The notes under the pieces were generated by a model that did not search any database, was not told the DNA's origin, and worked only from the letters and a program-made list of their open reading frames with translations. Below, piece by piece: positions 60,503 through 64,000 of a stretch of DNA of 64,000 bases. Every line of letters starts with the position of its first letter. Position 1 is the first letter of the stretch. This DNA is from Bradyrhizobium ottawaense (GTDB taxonomy: Bacteria; Pseudomonadota; Alphaproteobacteria; Rhizobiales; Xanthobacteraceae), in assembly GCF_002278135.3 (NCBI RefSeq), contig NZ_CP029425.2, positions 3,200,001-3,264,000 of the forward strand. Reading direction: 5' to 3'. Both the position numbers and the translations under genes were made by a program.

Positions 60503-61144
60503 ATGCTCACCGTCCATCACCTCGGCAAGTCTCAGTCCGAGCGCATCGTCTGGCTGTGCGAGGAACTGGGGCTTCACTACGAGCTGAAGCGCTATGCCCG
60601 CGATCCCGTCACCATGCTGGCGCCGCCGGAGTACAAGGCGCTGCACCCCAGCGGGGCAGCGCCGGTCGTGACCGACGGCGATCTCGTGCTCGCGGAGTCC
60701 GGCGCCATCGTCGACTACATCGTCGCAAAGTACGGCAACGGCCGTCTGGTGCTCGGCCCCAATGATCCCGCCTTCCCGCAGTTCCTGTACTGGCTTCACT
60801 TCGCCAATGGCACCTTGCAACCCGGCATGGGGCGGATGATGATTCTGAACCGGCTCGATCTTGCACAGGACAACCCGACCCTGCTTGCCATGAAGGGACG
60901 GCTCGATCGCTCCTACGATCTCCTCGACGCGCACCTTCGCGACGCCGAATATCTGGCGGGCAACGCCTTCACCACCGCCGACATCATGATGGGCTTTTCG
61001 CTGACGACGATGCGCTACTTCCAGCCCTATGATGTCCAGCGCTGCCCGAACGTGGTCAAGTATCTCGGCCGCGTCAGTGCCCGCCCGGCCTACCGGCGCG
61101 CGATGGAGAAGGGCGATCCCGGCATGGCGCTGCTGCTAGGCTGA
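60503..61144 (+). CDS. Glutathione S-transferase
   Basis: A 213-aa soluble GST. The N-terminal thioredoxin-like domain has HHLGKSQSERIVWLCEELGLHYELKRYARDP, with Ser in the KSQSERI loop, and LVLAESGAIVDYIVAKYG for glutathione contacts. The C-terminal helical domain has GNAFTTADIMMGFSLTTMRYF. ATG 60503 follows GGAGGCC. It would conjugate glutathione or act in redox detoxification. No partner genes are adjacent. Confidence 0.93.
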   Translation: MLTVHHLGKSQSERIVWLCEELGLHYELKRYARDPVTMLAPPEYKALHPSGAAPVVTDGDLVLAESGAIVDYIVAKYGNGRLVLGPNDPAFPQFLYWLHFANGTLQPGMGRMMILNRLDLAQDNPTLLAMKGRLDRSYDLLDAHLRDAEYLAGNAFTTADIMMGFSLTTMRYFQPYDVQRCPNVVKYLGRVSARPAYRRAMEKGDPGMALLLG

Positions 61145-61154
61145 GCAGCGGCGA

Positions 61155-61961
61155 TCACGCGATCCTGTTCGTCGTGGCCGCCCGCTCCGTGGCGAGCTGC
61201 TTCTGCAAACGATCGATGTTCTGCAGCAGGCGCTGGCTGGTCAGGACCAGGAAGTAATAGCCGAACTGCGGGTCCTGGAAGTAGATCTCGAGCAGCCGGT
61301 CATAGGTGATCGTCAGCACCTGACCGTCCTCGACGCATTCGATGGTTCCGGTTCGCCGGTTGTCGGGCGTCAGGAAGCCGAGCTCGCCCATGAGAGCTCC
61401 GGGCCCGATCTCGACATTGATCTCCTTGACCAGGAACTTGCCGGTGACCGTGAGGAGCATCTCCTTGGCGGGATCGCCCAGTTTGAACAGCGTATCGCCG
61501 CTTCGATATTTGCGCTCGGTCATGAATGGCTTGAGCCATTCGATCGACATGTCGCCTTCGGCGGCATGGCGCGCCTTCTTGACCAGCTTGAGCATCTGCC
61601 GCAGCCGAAGGGCGTTGATCGGAAGCATCAGCAGATAGAGCAGGAACGTCGCGACGTTGGCGGAGAGCGCGCCGAAGACGGCGAAGAATACGCAGCCGAT
61701 CATGTTGGCGACGCGCAGCGGCACCATCGTTCGCATCAAGAGGGTGGCGACGAAGAAGCCGGCCCCGACCACGGCGAACAGATTGGCGAACGTGATGTTG
61801 TGGACGAAGATCTCCAGCAGCCGGTTAAAGATCGCGTCGTAGGTGACGTCGTTGGGATCGAGGCCCATCTGCACCAGGATTTTCGCGATTCTGAGATTAT
61901 CCGTCGCCGCCTCAAGAATGCGGTCGAGGATCGAGGAAATGTCTGCGCTGCCGGACGGCAT
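61155..61961 (-). CDS. Popeye-like membrane protein with cyclic-nucleotide-binding domain
   Basis: A 268-aa protein. Three hydrophobic helices lie at about residues 55-118 (FANLFAVVGAGFFVATLLM, VANMIGCVFFAVFGALSA, VATFLLYLLMLPINALRLRQML). A cytoplasmic cyclic-nucleotide-binding domain follows at about 145-250, with FKLGDPAKEMLLTVTGKFLV and PGALMGELGFLTPDNRRTGTIECV. The order of three helices and then a cNMP domain is that of Popeye-domain proteins. ATG 61961 has GGGG upstream. Ligand and partner are unknown. Confidence 0.8.
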   Translation of the reverse strand: MPSGSADISSILDRILEAATDNLRIAKILVQMGLDPNDVTYDAIFNRLLEIFVHNITFANLFAVVGAGFFVATLLMRTMVPLRVANMIGCVFFAVFGALSANVATFLLYLLMLPINALRLRQMLKLVKKARHAAEGDMSIEWLKPFMTERKYRSGDTLFKLGDPAKEMLLTVTGKFLVKEINVEIGPGALMGELGFLTPDNRRTGTIECVEDGQVLTITYDRLLEIYFQDPQFGYYFLVLTSQRLLQNIDRLQKQLATERAATTNRIA

Positions 61962-62213
61962 GGTACTAACCCCGCGTAAGGCTTTCAGTCCTGGTCGGTA
62001 TGCTCGACACGTATAGCCGAAATCGAATGACGGCCGCCTGAAATGAAGCCTTTGGCCGTCACGCCGCAAGAGGCAAATTTTAGCCTGATCGGGCGTTTCG
62101 GCAATTGCCCGTTGGTTGTGCGTCCGGCCGCAACGCGGCCGTGATTCGGGGCGGGCTTCGGCGTCGCGGAACGGCCGGATGCCCCGGGTGGGGCGCGTCT
62201 GACGATCTTCGCC

Positions 62214-63293
62214 TTATGGCTTGGCGGCGGGTTGGATGACCTGCTGCTCGACGAGGCCAAGACGTCCGGGCAGCGAGCCGGCGCGCAGCAGCATGGCGAC
62301 GCTGTTCGCCTCTTCCAGAGTGAAGTTGCCGGAAATCTGGCCTGAGCCGCCGGTGATGGGCTCGCGGATCACGGGGGCGGAGATCACCTTGTCGTCGAGC
62401 GCGATGGCGAAGGGCATTCCAACATTCTCTGCGGTGATGTGAGCGAAGCGCCGCGTACCGCGGCCGTTGAAGCGGAACGAGGCGATCGGCTCCTTGGTGT
62501 CGCTCGTGAATCCCGGTCCCGCGTAGCTGATGTCGTCACCGTCGAGCGCGCTGGCCTTGACGAGATAGGGACGCTTGTCCTTGAAGCCGAACATGACTTC
62601 CGTGCCCGCCGGAGGCGTGCCGGATTGCGCCTGCTCCGCCGACATTGTGACATCGATCAGGCGGAAGCTGACCTTGACCTTCCTGGCGAAGATCGCGGTG
62701 ATGCGCTCGGGCTCCATCGTACCCGGCAGGAAGATGCGGATGCGGTCGGTTCCCTCAGGCTGGACGCTGGCAAGTGTGACGCCGGCGTCCTTGAGGCGCT
62801 GCTCGATCATGGCGATGGAATCCTCGACGAGATCGCGCAGCCGTGCGGCGGATGCGGCATCGGTCGGCGCAAGCCTGGTCAGCCCGTCTCCGGCGTCGGT
62901 CACGGCGAGCGCGTGCGTGGGCAATCCCTCTGCCGCCGAGGCGAGCTTGCGCGTGAGCAGTTCGCGGCCCTTGGCGTCCGCGATCTTGACATCGACGCCG
63001 CCGTCACGAATCGCAAGGCCGGAGAAGGCGATCCGACCCTCGCGCAGGGTCTTATAGACGTCGTCGCGCAGATCCGTGGTGACCGCCTCCCGCAAGGCAT
63101 CACTGTCCACCTTGTAGATGATGCGCGATCCGCCCAGCTTCTCCATCTTGTCGGTGATGAATGCCGCGATCTTGGCGCGCATCTTGTCGAACTGGCCGTC
63201 CGCGGCGAGCGCCGCGCGGGGCAGCGCGATCGTCGATGCGATGGCGAATGCGGCGATCAGCCGTGTGACGCGGTTCCGCAGGGGCGTCGTCAT
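62214..63293 (-). CDS. Solitary SecD-like secreted protein
   Basis: A 359-aa protein with a signal peptide (residues 1-31, ending ALAADG) and no further transmembrane segment. The mature part matches the SecD/SecDF periplasmic region: IEQRLKDAGVTLASVQPEGTDRIRIFLPG, PFAIALDDKVISAPVIREPITGGSGQISGNFTLEEANSVAMLLRAGSLPGRLGLVEQQVI. A normal SecD continues with five more transmembrane helices, absent here. It may be a periplasmic modulator derived from SecD. It is not the housekeeping SecD. Confidence 0.8.
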   Translation of the reverse strand: MTTPLRNRVTRLIAAFAIASTIALPRAALAADGQFDKMRAKIAAFITDKMEKLGGSRIIYKVDSDALREAVTTDLRDDVYKTLREGRIAFSGLAIRDGGVDVKIADAKGRELLTRKLASAAEGLPTHALAVTDAGDGLTRLAPTDAASAARLRDLVEDSIAMIEQRLKDAGVTLASVQPEGTDRIRIFLPGTMEPERITAIFARKVKVSFRLIDVTMSAEQAQSGTPPAGTEVMFGFKDKRPYLVKASALDGDDISYAGPGFTSDTKEPIASFRFNGRGTRRFAHITAENVGMPFAIALDDKVISAPVIREPITGGSGQISGNFTLEEANSVAMLLRAGSLPGRLGLVEQQVIQPAAKP

Positions 63294-63541
63294 GATGACC
63301 TCAAGTCTTGCGGCAGGGCGCTGGCGAGCGAATTCAGCGCCAGTTCTTGGTCCCCGGATCGGCCGCGGAGGTTCAAACGCCGCTCAGGTTGCGTTCGATC
63401 GCCGGAGCCGTTGGCGATGGACGAACGCCAAATCATCCATCATTCTGTCCGCGCCGGGCCGGCCATCGGTCGGGGCCGCGCCGACCCAAAATGTCAAAAG
63501 ACAGGGGGCGGGGACATGTATCTGAGGGAGGACGGAATTCC

Positions 63542-64000
63542 ATGGCGGGCATCCACGCGCTCGATCGGCTCATTGGCAATGACTATCCGGATCTTTTGAC
63601 CGACGAGGAGGTCCGGGCGTTCGAGCGGGTCCCCTATGCGGACCGCATCGCTGCCGAGAGCACGTTTGACGCCATCAAATTGGGCGCGGCGCGCAATCCC
63701 GACGGTGCGGCGATCCAGTTTCTGCAAAACGCTGATCCCGCCGACACGCCGCTAGTGGTCACCTATCGCGATTTCATTGCGCGCGTCACGCAGGCTGCCA
63801 ACATGTTTCACGCGCTCGGCGCGGAGAAAGACGACGTCATCAGCTTCATGCTGCCGCTGGTGCCGGATGCCTTCGTGACGCTGTTCGGCGCGGAGGCCGC
63901 CGGCATCGCCAATCCCGTCAATCCGCTCTTGGAGCCGCACCAGATTGCGGAGATCCTGGAAGCTGCGAACACCAAAATCCTGGTGGCGCTCGGGCCGATG
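63542..64000 (+). CDS. Acyl-CoA synthetase (AMP-dependent), N-terminal part
   Basis: Runs past the window end; 153 residues are seen. It starts MAGIHALDRLIGNDYPDLLT and continues VTYRDFIARVTQAANMFHAL and VISFMLPLVPDAFVTLFGAEAAGIANPVNPLLEP, the N-terminal pattern of the ANL superfamily. Such enzymes activate fatty or aromatic acids to acyl-CoA through an acyl-AMP intermediate. The P-loop-like YTSGTTG motif would lie downstream of the window. AGGGAGGACGG lies before ATG 63542. It is divergent from the SecD-like gene. Confidence 0.88.
   Translation, partial: MAGIHALDRLIGNDYPDLLTDEEVRAFERVPYADRIAAESTFDAIKLGAARNPDGAAIQFLQNADPADTPLVVTYRDFIARVTQAANMFHALGAEKDDVISFMLPLVPDAFVTLFGAEAAGIANPVNPLLEPHQIAEILEAANTKILVALGPM

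Overview
The window is GC-rich alphaproteobacterial chromosome. Its gene content points to a Bradyrhizobium/Rhodopseudomonas-type organism (order Hyphomicrobiales). Supporting signs are a GAAC-N7-GAAC LexA box in front of recA, a F1F0-ATPase zeta inhibitor (DUF1476), a single-polypeptide GcvP with the gcvT-gcvH-gcvP order, a split PurS/PurQ/PurL enzyme, ergothioneine genes, and several families of dispersed intergenic palindromes typical of bradyrhizobial genomes. I see no tRNA, rRNA or CRISPR array.

Left part (1-16 kb) is mostly housekeeping. It holds small hypothetical proteins, recA, a frameshifted DUF1835-like gene, the glycine cleavage operon gcvT-gcvH-gcvP behind a tandem glycine riboswitch, alaS, a MloK1-like cyclic-nucleotide-gated potassium channel, icd, and a tRNA methyltransferase (TrmJ type) fused to a DUF559 nuclease-like domain.

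Middle-left (16-31 kb) is accessory metabolism. A three-gene operon (MddA/NnrU-like membrane methyltransferase, quinone oxidoreductase, hotdog-like protein) is divergent from an unusual BTAD-alpha/beta-hydrolase fusion. Next to a TetR gene lies a seven-gene co-directional block: OsmC-like protein, acyl-CoA-dehydrogenase-like flavoprotein, two-domain rhodanese, cyanate-type ABC transporter (cynA, cynB, cynD) and cyanase (cynS). This is the best candidate for a coherent and possibly undescribed pathway, linking sulfur transfer or oxidation to cyanate uptake and breakdown.

The 31.9-52.4 kb part looks like a purine/BolA/Grx backbone (purC, purS, purQ, purL, bolA, grxD) into which other genes have been inserted: corA, a Bug/TTT binding protein, an insertion sequence, TetR, a DMT exporter, an acyltransferase, hydrolases, LtrA and egtB-egtD. 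The 35.9-40.4 kb insert is decaying. A 1.74-kb IS splits a ridA-family gene (3-bp target duplication, reading frame restored on removal), a TPR-type gene carries a stop and a frameshift, and a CPBP protease gene has an early in-frame stop.

The right part (52-64 kb) holds a macrodomain protein coupled to grxD, a tandem pair of beta-lactamase-fold hydrolases, a threonine aldolase, rpsD with a clear terminator, an orphan E2-like acyltransferase domain, a half-length cupin, an HpcH/HpaI aldolase, murI, a glutathione transferase, a Popeye-like membrane cNMP-binding protein, a solitary SecD-like secreted protein, and the start of an acyl-CoA synthetase that leaves the window.
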